A stretch of 64,000 nucleotides of DNA from Streptomyces sp. NBC_01549 (GCF_026339955.1 NZ_JAPEPW010000002.1:186001-250000); one strand, 5' to 3'; numbered from the stretch's first letter, positions 46,078 through 55,648 are shown. Notes: generated by a model from the letters alone, not told the origin. A program made the numbers and translations.

Positions 46078-46284
46078 GTGAGCCAGGCGTCCGCCGAAGA
46101 GAAGACTGCTCAAATCGACGCGCGGGAGGAGCGCGCGCAGTCTCCGACCTTCCTCGGAGTCCCCACCGTCCCCCAGGCCGGCGGCCCCACCTCCGACCAG
46201 CTCTACGCCGAGGCCCGCCGCCGCAACAGCCGTGGACGCTCGTCGATGAACAAGGCGGAACTCAAGCGCGCACTCGGGCGCTGA
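46078..46284 (+). CDS. Small hypothetical protein with SAP-like tail
   Basis: 68 residues from GTG 46078 with GGAAGGA spaced correctly. VSQASAEEKTAQIDAREERA and SDQLYAEARRRNSRGRSS precede MNKAELKRALGR, which resembles a SAP/Rho-N DNA- or RNA-binding helix pair. Similar small proteins are common in Streptomyces. Confidence 0.6.
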   Translation: MSQASAEEKTAQIDAREERAQSPTFLGVPTVPQAGGPTSDQLYAEARRRNSRGRSSMNKAELKRALGR

Positions 46285-46349
46285 CATCGATGAGCAAACC
46301 CCCGGCCTCGCTCGAACGGCCGAACGGTTTGGCGCAAGTACGCACGTGG

Positions 46350-46733
46350 TCAGAGGGGTTGGAGCCGGGTGCGCAGGAGGCAGAATTCGTTGCCTTCTGG
46401 GTCAGCCAGGCAGTGCCAGCTCTCGGTGCCGGTCTGGCCGACATCGGCGGTCCTGGCGCCGAGAGCGAGCAGCCGCTCCAGCTCGGCTTCCTGGTCGCGG
46501 TCGGTGGCGCTGACGTCGATGTGCAGTGGGAGCTTCCCGGTCCGCGGGTCACTGCTGGGGCTGAAGACGAGGGTGGGCTGCGGACCGCCGAAGCCGGCGT
46601 CGGGCGGCCCGATCTCGATGCTTCCGTCCTCCTCCCGGCCGAGTTCGACGTAGCCGAGAACCTCGCTCCAGAATGCGGCGAGTCGGTCGGGGTCGGCGCA
46701 GTCGATGACCAGCTCACTGATGCGGCATGCCAT
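46350..46733 (-). CDS. VOC-family (glyoxalase fold) protein
   Basis: 127 residues. ISELVIDCADPDRLAAFWSE, PLHIDVSATDRDQEAELERL and ESWHCLADPEGNEFCLLRTR show the same fold as the protein at 25967, but sequences differ substantially. Convergent with the small protein before it; the IS630 element begins 17 bp upstream of its start. Confidence 0.88.
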   Translation of the reverse strand: MACRISELVIDCADPDRLAAFWSEVLGYVELGREEDGSIEIGPPDAGFGGPQPTLVFSPSSDPRTGKLPLHIDVSATDRDQEAELERLLALGARTADVGQTGTESWHCLADPEGNEFCLLRTRLQPL

Positions 46734-46749
46734 GCCGTCAGTGTACCTA

Positions 46750-48156
46750 GCGTGATGCGCCCGAAATTCTGGGGGTTTGTTGCTACCTTGTTGGCATGGC
46801 GCATCCGGGTCGGTCTGCTGTGGAGATCACACTGTCCGAGGGTGAGCGTGCCGAGTTGGTGCGGCGGGCGGGGTTGCCGGACCGGCGCCTAGCCGAGCGG
46901 GCCAGGGTTGTTCTGGCGTGTGCTGACGGCATGTCAAATGCGCCTGCTGCGCGGGCTGTCGGTGTTGCGGTCCGGACGGTTTACAAGTGGCGTCGCAACT
47001 TTGCCGCGGAGCGGATGGCCGGGCTTGAGGACGCGGGCCGCGGCGGCCGGCCGAAGGCCGACTTGGTCCTGGACGAGGCCGAGCAGGCCCAGCTGACCCG
47101 GTGGGCCCGGCGCGCGAAGACCGCCCAGTACCTGGCGCTGCGCGCAAGGATCTTGCTGCGCTGCGCAGAGGGCGGCACCAACAAGCAGGCCGCAGCCGAT
47201 CTCGGTGTCGACGAGTCGACGGTGGAGCGGTGGCGGGCCCGGTTCATCGCCAAACGGCTCGACGGCCTGTACGACGAGCCCCGGCCCGGCCGGCCGCCCT
47301 CGATCCTCCTCGACCAGGTCGAAGACGTCATCGTGGCGACGCTGGAGTCCACGCCGGGCAAAGACACCCACTGGTCACGGGCCTCAATGGCCCAGCGCAC
47401 CGGCCTGTCGAAGTCGACGATCGGCCGAATCTGGAAGAGGTTCGACCTCAAGCCGCACCTGCAGGACTCCTTCAAACTCTCCACCGACCCGCAGTTCGTC
47501 GACGAGGTCGTCGACGTCGTTGGCCTCTACCACCACCCGCCGGAGAAGGCGGTGGTCCTGTGCGTGGACGAGAAGAGCCAGATCCAGGCCCTGGATCGGT
47601 CCCAGCCGGTACTGCCGATGATGCCGGGCATGCCCGAACGCCGTACCCACGACTATCTGCGGCACGGCATCACCAGCCTGTTCGCCGCCTTCAACATCGC
47701 CGACGGGACCGTCGTCGGCGAACTCCACCGCGCCGCCGAGTTCAAGAAGTTCCTGGTCACCATAGACAAGGCCGTACCCTCCGAACTCGACGTCCATCTG
47801 GTGTGCGACAACTACGCCACCCACAACACGGCCGAGATCAGGGCGTGGCTGGCTAAACGGCCCCGTTTCCACGTGCACTTCACGCCGACTGGCTCTTCCT
47901 GGATGAACCAGGTCGAGCGGTGGTTCGGCCTGCTGACCGACAAACTCATCCGCCGCGGCGTCCACACCTCCGTGAAGGCCCTGGAGGACGACATCAAGGC
48001 ATGGATCGCAACCTGGAACGACAACCCCAGACCTTTCACCTGGGCCAAGACCGCCGACGAGATCCTCAACTCCCTTGCCGACTACCTGGCCAGAGTCGGA
48101 ACCGACCCTCGCACAACGGAGCAAAACTAACCCCCAGATTTCCGGGCGCATCACAC
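46750..48156 (+). mobile_element. Complete IS630-family element (a), 1407 bp, TSD TA
   Basis: Ends GCGTGATGCGCCCG.AAATTCTG (left) and GTGTGATGCGCCCGGAAATCTG (right, read inward) with TA on both sides (46748-46749, 48157-48158). Confidence 0.88.
46796..48130 (+). CDS. IS630-family transposase (a)
   Basis: 444 residues, complete. Tandem helix-turn-helix (NAPAARAVGVAVRTVYKWRR; NKQAAADLGVDESTVERWRA), then DDE motifs VVLCVDEKSQIQALDRSQP, VHLVCDNYATHNTAEIRAWL and PTGSSWMNQVERWFGLLTDK. Same subfamily as the intron-interrupted gene at 50740-53590. Confidence 0.93.
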   Translation: MAHPGRSAVEITLSEGERAELVRRAGLPDRRLAERARVVLACADGMSNAPAARAVGVAVRTVYKWRRNFAAERMAGLEDAGRGGRPKADLVLDEAEQAQLTRWARRAKTAQYLALRARILLRCAEGGTNKQAAADLGVDESTVERWRARFIAKRLDGLYDEPRPGRPPSILLDQVEDVIVATLESTPGKDTHWSRASMAQRTGLSKSTIGRIWKRFDLKPHLQDSFKLSTDPQFVDEVVDVVGLYHHPPEKAVVLCVDEKSQIQALDRSQPVLPMMPGMPERRTHDYLRHGITSLFAAFNIADGTVVGELHRAAEFKKFLVTIDKAVPSELDVHLVCDNYATHNTAEIRAWLAKRPRFHVHFTPTGSSWMNQVERWFGLLTDKLIRRGVHTSVKALEDDIKAWIATWNDNPRPFTWAKTADEILNSLADYLARVGTDPRTTEQN

Positions 48157-48161
48157 TAGTA

Positions 48162-49402
48162 GACTGTCGCAGCTAATTCCTGGGATAGAGGTGGCGCAGT
48201 TTGATGCGTGCGTCGTGGGTGGTGAACTGCCAGTCCACCTGACGTTGGTCGGTGTTGGTGGCGTTCTGCCAGGCTGAGAGTTCGGTGTTGAGGGTGTCGA
48301 GGTCGCCGATCCGGCGGTCGAGACATTGCCTGGTCAGCGCGGAGAGTTCGATCTCGGCGATGTTGAGCCATGACCCGTGCTTGGGCGTGTGGTGGATCTC
48401 GAGGCGCTGAGCCAGGGCGAAGGCCTCTTCTGGTTCGAATGCCTCGTACAGTGAGGCGATGCCGTGGGTGTTGAGGTTGTCCATCACCAGCACAACCGTC
48501 TCGGCATCGGGGTAGTCCACGCTCAGCAGCTGCCTGACCTGGCCGGCCCAGTCGATCCGGGTCCTCTGGGACAGTGCCTGAACTCGACGCCACCCGCGCA
48601 GGGGTTCGACCCATACGAAGATCGAGCACGTGCCGCAGCGGATGTACTCGCTGTCCTGGCAGGCGTCGTGACCTGGGCGGGCCGGGAGCGGGTCGCGGAC
48701 ATGGCCGAGGAGCTGGTAGGGCTTCTCGTCCATGCACACGACCGGACATGCCGGGTCATAGGGCCGGGCATAGACGGCCAGTACGTCTTCCATCCGGGCC
48801 GCGAACTCCGCGTTCGCCCGTGGTGGGATGGTCCAGCACTTCTTCAGGTGAGGACGCAGTTCCGTTTTTTTAAGACCCGGCCGATGGTGGAATGGTCCAG
48901 ATCGGGGATGTCCTCGACCAGTGCGACGTGCTTCTCCAGCAGCCGCAGCGACCACCGGGTATAGCCCTGGGGTGGCTGTGAGCACGCCATCGCGATCAGC
49001 CGGGCTTCGACCTCACCGGTCACCGGCGAGGGCACCGGCGGGAGGTCGCGCTTCTTCCGCCCGATGGTGGCGTGAACATCGCCACCGGTTTCGGTGAAAC
49101 GCTTGGCGACCAGCCGCAACGTCTCACCGGAGACGCCGAGCCGGGCCGCGATCACCTCCTGCGAGCCGATCCCGCCTGCAGAGGTGTCGAGTGCGAGCAG
49201 CACCCTCGCCCGCCTGATTACCGAGGCCGGATGAACCCCCGTCGTGGTCACCCGGACCAACTCCTCGCGGTCCTGCGCGGTCAGCACCACCGGCCTCTTC
49301 TTCTGCGAACCCATCGCACCAGTCCTGTCCGGCAGAGCGGGAGAGGAATCTGCCAGACGCAAGCCCCTCAATCAAACAGCCCATACCTAAGCAGCGACAC
49401 GC
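48162..49402 (-). mobile_element. Complete IS630-family element (b), TSD TA
   Basis: Ends GACTGTCGCAGCT (left) and GCGTGTCGCTGCT (right, read inward), flanked by TA at 48160-48161 and 49403-49404. Only 5 bp separate it from element (a). Confidence 0.8.
48173..49314 (-). CDS. IS630-family transposase (b), expressed by frameshift at A7
   Basis: OrfA from ATG 49314: SQKKRPVVLTAQDREELVRV, HTH in EVIAARLGVSGETLRLVAKR, and DLDHSTIGRVLKK. At the A7 run (48871-48877) a shift leads from LKKRN to KKTELRPHLKKCWTIPP and the catalytic core: VVCMDEKPYQLLG, VLVMDNLNTHGIASLYEAFE, HHTPKHGSWLNIAEIELSAL. The intact ends argue for programmed frameshifting, common in this family, not decay. Confidence 0.85.
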
Positions 49403-49821
49403 TACTAGACAACCCGAGAGCTGATCGCCCCGATGGAGCGGTCCCTTGTGAGTGGGCTTTCTCTTGAGATCCATGATGCCGCAACGGCCTGCCTCACTTC
49501 GTGTCGAAGCGGCCAAGTCATCGACTCCAAAGCTTGGTTCGGGGAAAGCCGCTGCCGCGCACACGCGGTGGCCTTCGCCATCAGATCACGCCGGAAGCCG
49601 TGAACCGTCCAGCAGGCAGGGCATGCAGGTATCGAGGTCGTCGCGGTGCATCCCCATGCCGGAAGTGACAGCACCGTTCATCAAATACGTCCTCGGATCG
49701 TTGATCCTGGGAAGACAACTCCGTTCCCCAGCCGTTGAATGCGATGGCGCGGTCGATGTGCTGCCACCCAGGGCGCGACCGTCCAAGGTCTGTCCCGACG
49801 ATGAAGAGCGGTGATCACGCG
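49403..49821. other. Gap without recognisable gene
   Basis: Several GC-rich frames are open on both strands but none shows homology I recognise. It precedes an intact oxidoreductase gene. Confidence 0.45.
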
Positions 49822-50739
49822 ATGAAGGCGGTGCGGTTCTACGAGTACGGCGGGATCGATGTGCTGCGGGTGGAGGAGGTGGAGCGGCCCACGCCCGGCC
49901 CGGAGCAGGTGCTGGTCGAGGTCCGCGCGGCCGGGATCCAGCCCGGCGAGGTGATGATCCGCAAGGGCGCCCGGCACGAACGCTGGCCGGCGACGTTCCC
50001 CTCCGGGCAGGGCAGCGATCTGGCCGGCGTCGTAGTGGAGGCCGGTCCGCAGGTGCGCGGCGTCGCGGTGGGCGATGAGGTCCTCGGCTTCACCCATCAC
50101 AGGGCGAGCCACGCGGAGTTCGTCGTGGTCAACGACGTGGACCTGACCCTACGTCCAGAGGGTCTGTCCTGGGACGTGGCCGGGTCGTTGTACGTGGCCG
50201 GCACGACCGCATACGCCACCGTGTTCGCGGTGGACCCCGGACCGGCCGACACGGTCGTCGTGTCCGGTGCGGCGGGCGGCGTCGGGTCACTTGCCGTACA
50301 GCTCGCGCGGCGGCGCGGCGCCACGGTGATCGGGATGGCGAGCGAGCGAAACCACGCCTGGTTGAAGGATCACGGCGTCGTCCCGGTCGAGTACGGGCAG
50401 GACGTGGCCGAACGGATCCGGAAGGCTTCCGGCGGGAATGTCGACGCGTTCATCGACACGTTCGGCGACGGCTACGTAGAGCTGGCAGTGGAGTTGGGCG
50501 TGCGGCCCGAGCGGATCAACACGATCCGCGATTGGCAGGCCGCGGCTCGGGTTGGGGCGCGAACCTACGGAGAAGGTTCGGCGGCATGCGCGGTCGTGCT
50601 CGGCGAGCTGGCCCGGCTTGCCGCGCGCGGGGAGCTGGAGGTGCCGATCGCCCGCACCTATCCGCTGGAGCGGGTACGAGACGCGTTCCGCGAGCTGGAA
50701 GGGCGGCACCCCCACGGCAAGATCGTGCTCCGGCCCTAG
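49822..50739 (+). CDS. Quinone oxidoreductase-like MDR (zinc-independent)
   Basis: 305 residues from ATG 49822 (MKAVRFYEYGGIDVLRVEEV). No zinc-ligand Cys; GVRG-type GROES fold, AGTTAYATVFAVDPGPADTV and cofactor loop VSGAAGGVGSLAVQLARRRG identify an NADPH-dependent quinone reductase/enoyl reductase-type enzyme. The C-terminal ELEGRHPHGKIVLRP is typical. Intact; it ends at the edge of a broken IS630 gene. Confidence 0.9.
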   Translation: MKAVRFYEYGGIDVLRVEEVERPTPGPEQVLVEVRAAGIQPGEVMIRKGARHERWPATFPSGQGSDLAGVVVEAGPQVRGVAVGDEVLGFTHHRASHAEFVVVNDVDLTLRPEGLSWDVAGSLYVAGTTAYATVFAVDPGPADTVVVSGAAGGVGSLAVQLARRRGATVIGMASERNHAWLKDHGVVPVEYGQDVAERIRKASGGNVDAFIDTFGDGYVELAVELGVRPERINTIRDWQAAARVGARTYGEGSAACAVVLGELARLAARGELEVPIARTYPLERVRDAFRELEGRHPHGKIVLRP

Positions 50740-51208
50740 GTCTCCTGAGTCAGGAATCCTGTTCAGATAGCTGGCGAGGCGTTCGAGGATCTCGTCTGCG
50801 GTCTTCGTCCAGACGTAGGGCTTCGGGTCGGTGTTCCATGCGGCGATCCAGTTGCGGATGTCCTTCTCCAGGGCTTGGACGGACCGGTGAACGCCTCGCC
50901 GTATCTGTTTGTTGGTCAGTTCGGCGAACCATCGCTCGACGAGGTTCAGCCAGGACGAGCCAGTCGGTGTGAAGTGCAGGTGGAACCGGGGGTGGGCCAG
51001 CAGCCACTTCTTGATGGCGAGAGTCTTCAGGAACTTCTTGAACTCCTCGGCCCGATGCCTGCGGTGCAGAGAGCCGATCACTTTGCCGGTCGCGACCTCC
51101 AGGGCCGCGAACAAGGTGGTGGTGCCGGCGCGCACGTAGTCGTGAGTCGCCCTCTCGGCAACCCCCGGCATCACCGGCAGCACCGGCTGGGACCGGTCCA
51201 GGGCCTGG
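50740..51208 (-). pseudogene. IS630-family transposase (c), 3' exon
   Basis: QALDRSQPVLPVMPGVAERA, TLFAALEVATGKVIGSLHRR, then an in-frame gap (FKKFLKTLAIKKWLLAHPRF) that removes the catalytic CDNYATH segment, followed by PTGSSWLNLVERWFAELTNK. It continues the 5' part at 53127-53590 across the group II intron. Dead because of the internal deletion. Confidence 0.85.
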
Positions 51209-51247
51209 GTGAGTAGCCGGGGAGGATTTCACTCCCCGGCTCTCTCA

Positions 51248-51281
51248 GAACCGTGCGTAAACCTCTCGGCTTACACGGCTC
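51248..51281 (-). ncRNA. Group II intron domain V
   Basis: A 34-nt hairpin reading GAGCCGTGTAAGCC GAGA GGTTTACGCACGGTTC on the minus strand matches the domain V consensus (catalytic triad, GNRA-type loop, two-base bulge). A domain VI hairpin with a GTGAAATCC bulge region follows directly at 51210-51245. Confidence 0.88.
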
Positions 51282-51302
51282 CCATCATCCAGTCGTACAC
51301 GG

Positions 51303-52562
51303 TCACGGCTTGACGAGTTTCCAGTGAACGAAGAGCCCGGGGAACCGCCTGGCGTGACGGCTCAGGGCCTCTCGCGCTCTCGCTCGCTTCCGCTTGAACC
51401 GCTTGTACTTGCGGACGAGCCACCGCACCAGATAGTCGTTGATGCGGTTGAGGGTGGAGAGCAACGCAGACGGGTGGAACCGCCCAAAGTAGTTGATCCA
51501 GCCCCGCACGACCGGGTTGATCTCCCGGGCGAGCTCCTCCAGGGTCGTGTCACTACGCAGGTGCAGCCGCCAATGGCGAATCTGCATCCGGATTTGCTTG
51601 GCGGCCTCGTCGCTGACGGCCGGATTGAAGCCGAAGAAGTAATCTCCGCGCTTCGTCCGGAGTCGTCGCACGCGAAACCCGTACCCCAGGAACGTGAACG
51701 AGGTGTGCTCGGCCGAGCCACGCCTGTTCCTGTCCTTGCAGTACACGATGCGGGTCTTGTCCGGATGCAACTCCAGACCACCGCACTCGGCCAGCCGCCC
51801 GCCGATGGCCTGACGCACCTGGTGCGCCTGGGCCTCGTTGCGGCAGTGGACCACCACGTCGTCGCAGTACCGCTCGAACCGGACGCCGGGATACTCCCGG
51901 GCCATCCACGTATCGAACGCGTAGTGCATGAAGAGGTTGGACAACACGGGTGAAACCGCCGAGCCCTGTGGGCTGCCGCGGTCCCGGGCTTGCAGGCTGC
52001 CGTCCGGCCTCTGCAGCGGGGCTTTGAGCCATCGCTCCACATATAGCTGGACCCACCGCAAGTCGGTGTGGTGCGCGACCGCCTTGAGGACGAGATCATG
52101 ATCGAGGTTGTCGAAGAAGCCCCGGATGTCCAGATCGATCACCCAGTCCGTCTTCCAACACCGTTCCCGGCATGCCGCGACCGCATCCAGCGCACTGCGG
52201 CGGGGCCGGTAGCCGTAGGAGTCCGCGTGGAACCCAGGTTCCACCAGTGGCTCCAGCACCATGGCCACCACCGTCTGCGCGATTCTGTCCGCGACCGTGG
52301 GCACGCCGAGGACCCTGACTCCGCGTCCTCCCGGCTTGTCGATCTCCACCATCTTGACCGGCGGCGGGAAGTAGCAGCCCGACGACATGCGATTCCACAG
52401 CTTGTAGAGGTTGCCCTTCAGGTCTGCCTCGAACTGCTCGATCGACTCGCCGTCGACGCCCGCCGCACCCTTGTTGGCCTTGACCCTCAAGTACGCCTCG
52501 AACACCAGGTGTTTCGAGACCTCAAACGACTTCGATCCGCTCGTCTGGCTCATCCCGGGCAC
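51303..52562 (-). CDS. ltrA: Group II intron reverse transcriptase/maturase
   Basis: 419 residues. RT blocks: KANKGAAGVDGESIEQFEAD, GVRVLGVPTVADRIAQTVVA, DIRGFFDNLDHDLVLKAVAH, GSPQGSAVSPVLSNLFMHYA, and the active site RFERYCDDVVVHCRN (YCDD). The maturase X domain is REINPVVRGWINYFGRFHPS. There is no HNH endonuclease domain, as in many bacterial intron classes. It supports splicing and retromobility. Start uncertain (ATG 52562 or 52553). Confidence 0.92.
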   Translation of the reverse strand: MPGMSQTSGSKSFEVSKHLVFEAYLRVKANKGAAGVDGESIEQFEADLKGNLYKLWNRMSSGCYFPPPVKMVEIDKPGGRGVRVLGVPTVADRIAQTVVAMVLEPLVEPGFHADSYGYRPRRSALDAVAACRERCWKTDWVIDLDIRGFFDNLDHDLVLKAVAHHTDLRWVQLYVERWLKAPLQRPDGSLQARDRGSPQGSAVSPVLSNLFMHYAFDTWMAREYPGVRFERYCDDVVVHCRNEAQAHQVRQAIGGRLAECGGLELHPDKTRIVYCKDRNRRGSAEHTSFTFLGYGFRVRRLRTKRGDYFFGFNPAVSDEAAKQIRMQIRHWRLHLRSDTTLEELAREINPVVRGWINYFGRFHPSALLSTLNRINDYLVRWLVRKYKRFKRKRARAREALSRHARRFPGLFVHWKLVKP

Positions 52563-53126
52563 TCCGGTTGGCCACCAAGCAGACCCGGACGATCCGTCCC
52601 CTTCGCTCCATCCGCATTACCGGACTTCGCCGCTACTACGAGACGGTCCGCCCCCGTGCCCCGCATCGGTACTCGGCCCCTCGCGGTTTTGTCCGCTTGG
52701 GGTTCTCCCTCTCGCCGCCGGCCCACCGGGCCGACTGCAGTATCGGGGCGACAGGTTCCCACGTTCCGCGCAAGAGCCCGGGCCAGGCTCGCGCCGCCTC
52801 CATGCCGGACGCCGTCTGGGCAGTCAACAGGCTTCCCCCAGACTTGTCCCGGAGCCCAGATCATGCCCCGGTTTCGACGCCAATGAGAAAGATTACGACA
52901 CGTCATCAGCGGTTCGCTCACGCTCGCCTTCCTGACCCACACCTGACGCGATCACTGCCGCGCCTTTTCCGCAGCGCTCACCACGACCGGCACTTAACCG
53001 ACGCAGCCTGCGGTGATTTGGAACCTCCCCCTGCAGGGCGACTCCGGAGGACCTACCTCCATCTCCTGCACAGCACCGCTTCCAGAAGCTGTTACATCAA
53101 CGCCTCCTTCAGCGTTCGTGGCACAC

Positions 53127-53590
53127 GATCTGCGACTTCTCGTCCACACAGAACACCAATGCCCGCTCGGGCGGGTCCAGATAGAGGCCGACGACATCGT
53201 GGACCTTGTCGACGAAGTATGGATCGGTCGACAGCTTGAAGGTCTCGGACCGGTGCGGCTCCAGGCCGAACGCCCGCCAGATCCGTGACACCGATGACTG
53301 TGAGAGGCCCATCTCTTTCGCCATCGACCGCGTCGACCAGTGCGTTGCGTTCTTCGGAGTGGATTCCAGCGTCTTGGCGACCACCGCGGCGACCTGTTCG
53401 TCCGTCACTGTCCTGGGGCCACCGGAACGTGGCATCTCACCCAGACCGGCGATCCGGTACTGCACGAACCTGGCCCTCCAACGGCCCACCGCATGCGGCG
53501 TGGAACCGAGTCGAGCCGCCACGTCCTTGTTCGAGGCGCCCTCCGCGCAGGCCAGGATGATCCGACACCGCAAGGCCCACGACTGCCGTA
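53127..53590 (-). pseudogene. IS630-family transposase (c), 5' exon, N-terminally truncated
   Basis: ALRCRIILACAEGASNKDVA, then GRWRARFVQYRIAGLGEMPR and VFCVDEKSQI up to the intron. The first helix-turn-helix is missing; at about 53590 the frame runs in phase out of a secreted-protein gene, making a chimeric ORF. Confidence 0.82.
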
Positions 53591-54011
53591 CGTCGCCGCC
53601 GGTCGGCGGGGTGAGCACGGCCCTGACGACCAGCTCGCGGTACGGGCCGGTGGCAGTCTGCTGGGTGCGGCTGAGGCTCAGCGCGCCGATACTGACCTGC
53701 CACGCCTCGCCCTTGAGGGTGGTCGGGCTGATGTGCCGGCCGAGATAGGTGCGGATGGCCTTGGCCTTGGCGGGCAGGGCGGCCGAGTCGATACTGGTCA
53801 GATCGATCCCACTGGCCGTGGAGAAGTCGCCGACCGGCAGTTCGAGCCGCGCGGTGACGGAAGCCTTGTACACGTCGAGCTGGACCACTGAGTGCGGCAT
53901 CGGATGCGCGGCGGCCGGCGACGCTCCGAGCAGGAGCGCCGCCGGTACCGCGATCGCGATCCCGGCCACCAGGCGAAGTGCTGTGGTCAGCCAAGTTCGC
54001 GGTCGGGTCAT
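53591..54011 (-). pseudogene. HupE/UreJ-type secreted or membrane protein, N-terminal part
   Basis: ATG 54011 overlaps the stop of the gene before it. Signal peptide: WLTTALRLVAGIAIAVPAAL...SPAAAHPMPHS; then VVQLDVYKASVTARLELPVG, TLKGEAWQVSIGALSLSRTQ and YRELVVRAVLTPPTGGD. The AHPMPHS start plus the following beta-domain is typical of actinobacterial HupE/UreJ-like proteins, whose C-terminal membrane helices are missing here. Fused in frame to IS630 sequence. Confidence 0.6.
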
Positions 54012-54150
54012 GAGAAGGTGAACTCGCTGCCGTAGTCGCTAGTGTGGTCGCGGTACACGGTGTGGTAGTGAATCTGGTCCCGGTACACGACGCCGTTCTG
54101 GCAGACGAACTCGACCCACACTCCGGGGCCGTCGTGCAGTCCCCCACGGG
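54010..54150 (-). pseudogene. C-terminal fragment of the upstream operon gene
   Basis: GPGVWVEFVCQNGVVYRDQI then HYHTVYRDHTSDYGSEFTFS ends at a TGA that overlaps the HupE-like ATG (TCATGA). About 45 codons remain. Family not recognised. Confidence 0.45.
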
Positions 54151-54949
54151 GCGCGGCGCGGGCGGACGGAGAAGGGCGGCCGCCCGCCGGAGACGGGGGA
54201 GGCCACGGAGGTCACCCGGCTCGATGTCCTCGTCGTCCTCGTCGTGGCCGAAGGCGCCACCCTCACCACGCCTGCGGGCCGCATTCCGCCTCTGACCGTG
54301 GGCGGCGTGGAGACCGGGTCGGTCCTGGACGGCTCGTTACGGCTGGACGACCTCGATCGCCGCCGACGTCCACCGCGGCGCCATCGTGCTCACCGACGGG
54401 GCCGCGAGAAGCGTCTCCCTGGCCTTCATCGACGAGGTGAACAACAGCGTCACCCTCACCGCCGACGGCGTCGCCTCCACTCCCACCCGGGGCGCCACCT
54501 ACAGCGGGACGCTTACCCGCACCGTCGCACAGGGCCCCCGGCCGATCTTGATACCCGCTGTGACGTCACCCATCCCCCGCGCGTCCAGCGCGTCGCCGCG
54601 ACGCTCGCCGCCGTGCCCCGCTGACCCGCGGTACTGCTGGCGCGCTGACCGGCAGTACCGCGGAAGCGGACACCGCCACCGCCGGCACCGCACCCACCAT
54701 GGACGGCACGGGCGTTGCCGGGCTCGATCTGAGCGGTATCTCCGGCACCCCCACGCAGATCGCCTCGGCGACCGTACTCGCCGCCGACAACACCCCCTGA
54801 AACCGGGCGACTTGTGAGGTCAAGGACCTCACGCCCTACAGATCCAGAGGTCCTCGCATCCGTCGCTCGCCATCGCCGCTCCCCTTCGGCTGCTGCGAGC
54901 ATCGTTGGCGGGTGTCGCGCTCATGTCGCACGCGGTCCCCGCCGGAATC
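54151..54949. other. Decayed region with fragments of an unknown protein
   Basis: Plus-strand pieces such as TLTTPAGRIPPLTVGGVETG (about 54250-54320) and LTDGAARSVSLAFIDEVNNS plus VTLTADGVASTPTRGATYSG (about 54390-54510) look like a beta-rich secreted protein but lie in different frames. No intact gene. Confidence 0.4.
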
Positions 54950-55621
54950 TCAGAGCACGCGCAGGACGCCGACGACCTTGCCGAGGATCTGCGCCTGGTC
55001 GCCGGGGATCGGCTCGTAGGCCGGATTGCGGGGCATGAGCCACACCCGCCCGTCCTGCCGACGCAGCACCTTGACGGTGGCCTCGTCCTCCAGGAGCGCG
55101 GCGACGATGTCGCCGTGATCGGCGCTGTCCTGCCGCCTCACGGTCACGATGTCACCGTCGCAGATCGCGGCGTCGATCATGCTGTCGCCGGAGACTGTCA
55201 GGGCGAACAGGTCGCCGTCGCCCACGACCTGGCGAGGCAGGGAGTAGACGTCCTCGACCATCTCCTCCGCGAGCAACGGCGCACCGGCGGCGATCCGCCC
55301 GACGAGCGGCACGTCGACCGGCGCCTCACTGTTGCGGCCCAGGTCGGGTGCCCAGGAAGGCCGTACCCGGTAGGCGCGAGGACGGTGCGGGTCGCGGTAG
55401 AGGACGCCCTTGCGTTCCAGGGCCATCAGTTGGTACGCGACCGAGGACGTGCTGGCGAGTTGCACGGCATGGCCGATCTCCCGCATCGACGGCGGGTAGC
55501 CCTGGCGCTGAACCGTGTCGGTGATGAACCGGACAATGTCCCCTTGGCGTGTTGTCAGTTCCCCTTCGACGCTGCGGGGGCCCGTCGGCCGACCACGGCG
55601 TACGGGCATGTCGTTGTCCAT
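54950..55621 (-). CDS. lexA: LexA-like repressor
   Basis: 223 residues from ATG 55621, preceded by GGAGGT. The winged helix-turn-helix (LTTRQGDIVRFITDTVQRQG; PPSMREIGHAVQLASTSSVA) precedes the S24 domain: cleavage Ala-Gly in VGRIAAGAPLLAEE, Ser in TVSGDSMIDAAICDGD, Lys in DEATVKVLRRQDG. Full-length and probably self-cleaving when RecA is activated. Whether this is the main LexA or a second copy cannot be told; the accessory setting favours a paralogue. Confidence 0.9.
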   Translation of the reverse strand: MDNDMPVRRGRPTGPRSVEGELTTRQGDIVRFITDTVQRQGYPPSMREIGHAVQLASTSSVAYQLMALERKGVLYRDPHRPRAYRVRPSWAPDLGRNSEAPVDVPLVGRIAAGAPLLAEEMVEDVYSLPRQVVGDGDLFALTVSGDSMIDAAICDGDIVTVRRQDSADHGDIVAALLEDEATVKVLRRQDGRVWLMPRNPAYEPIPGDQAQILGKVVGVLRVL

Positions 55622-55648
55622 CCCGGGCACCTCCGTACAAGATCTCGC

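Larger units (their letters stand above)
51209..53126 (-). other. Group II intron inside an IS630 transposase gene
   Basis: On the minus strand the intron begins GTGTGCC (GUGYG consensus) after CAGATC, and ends ...CTACTCAC at 51209 or 51208. It holds a 5' ribozyme part (about 52563-53126), an RT gene, and domains V and VI. Removing it rejoins CVDEKSQI to QALDRSQP of the host transposase. The 3' boundary is uncertain by one base: the AY rule gives 51209, the host frame gives 51208. Confidence 0.88.

Noticed and set aside
52568..53239. Plus-strand frame over the 5' part of the group II intron
   Set aside because: The region is ribozyme RNA on the minus strand; no homology in this frame.
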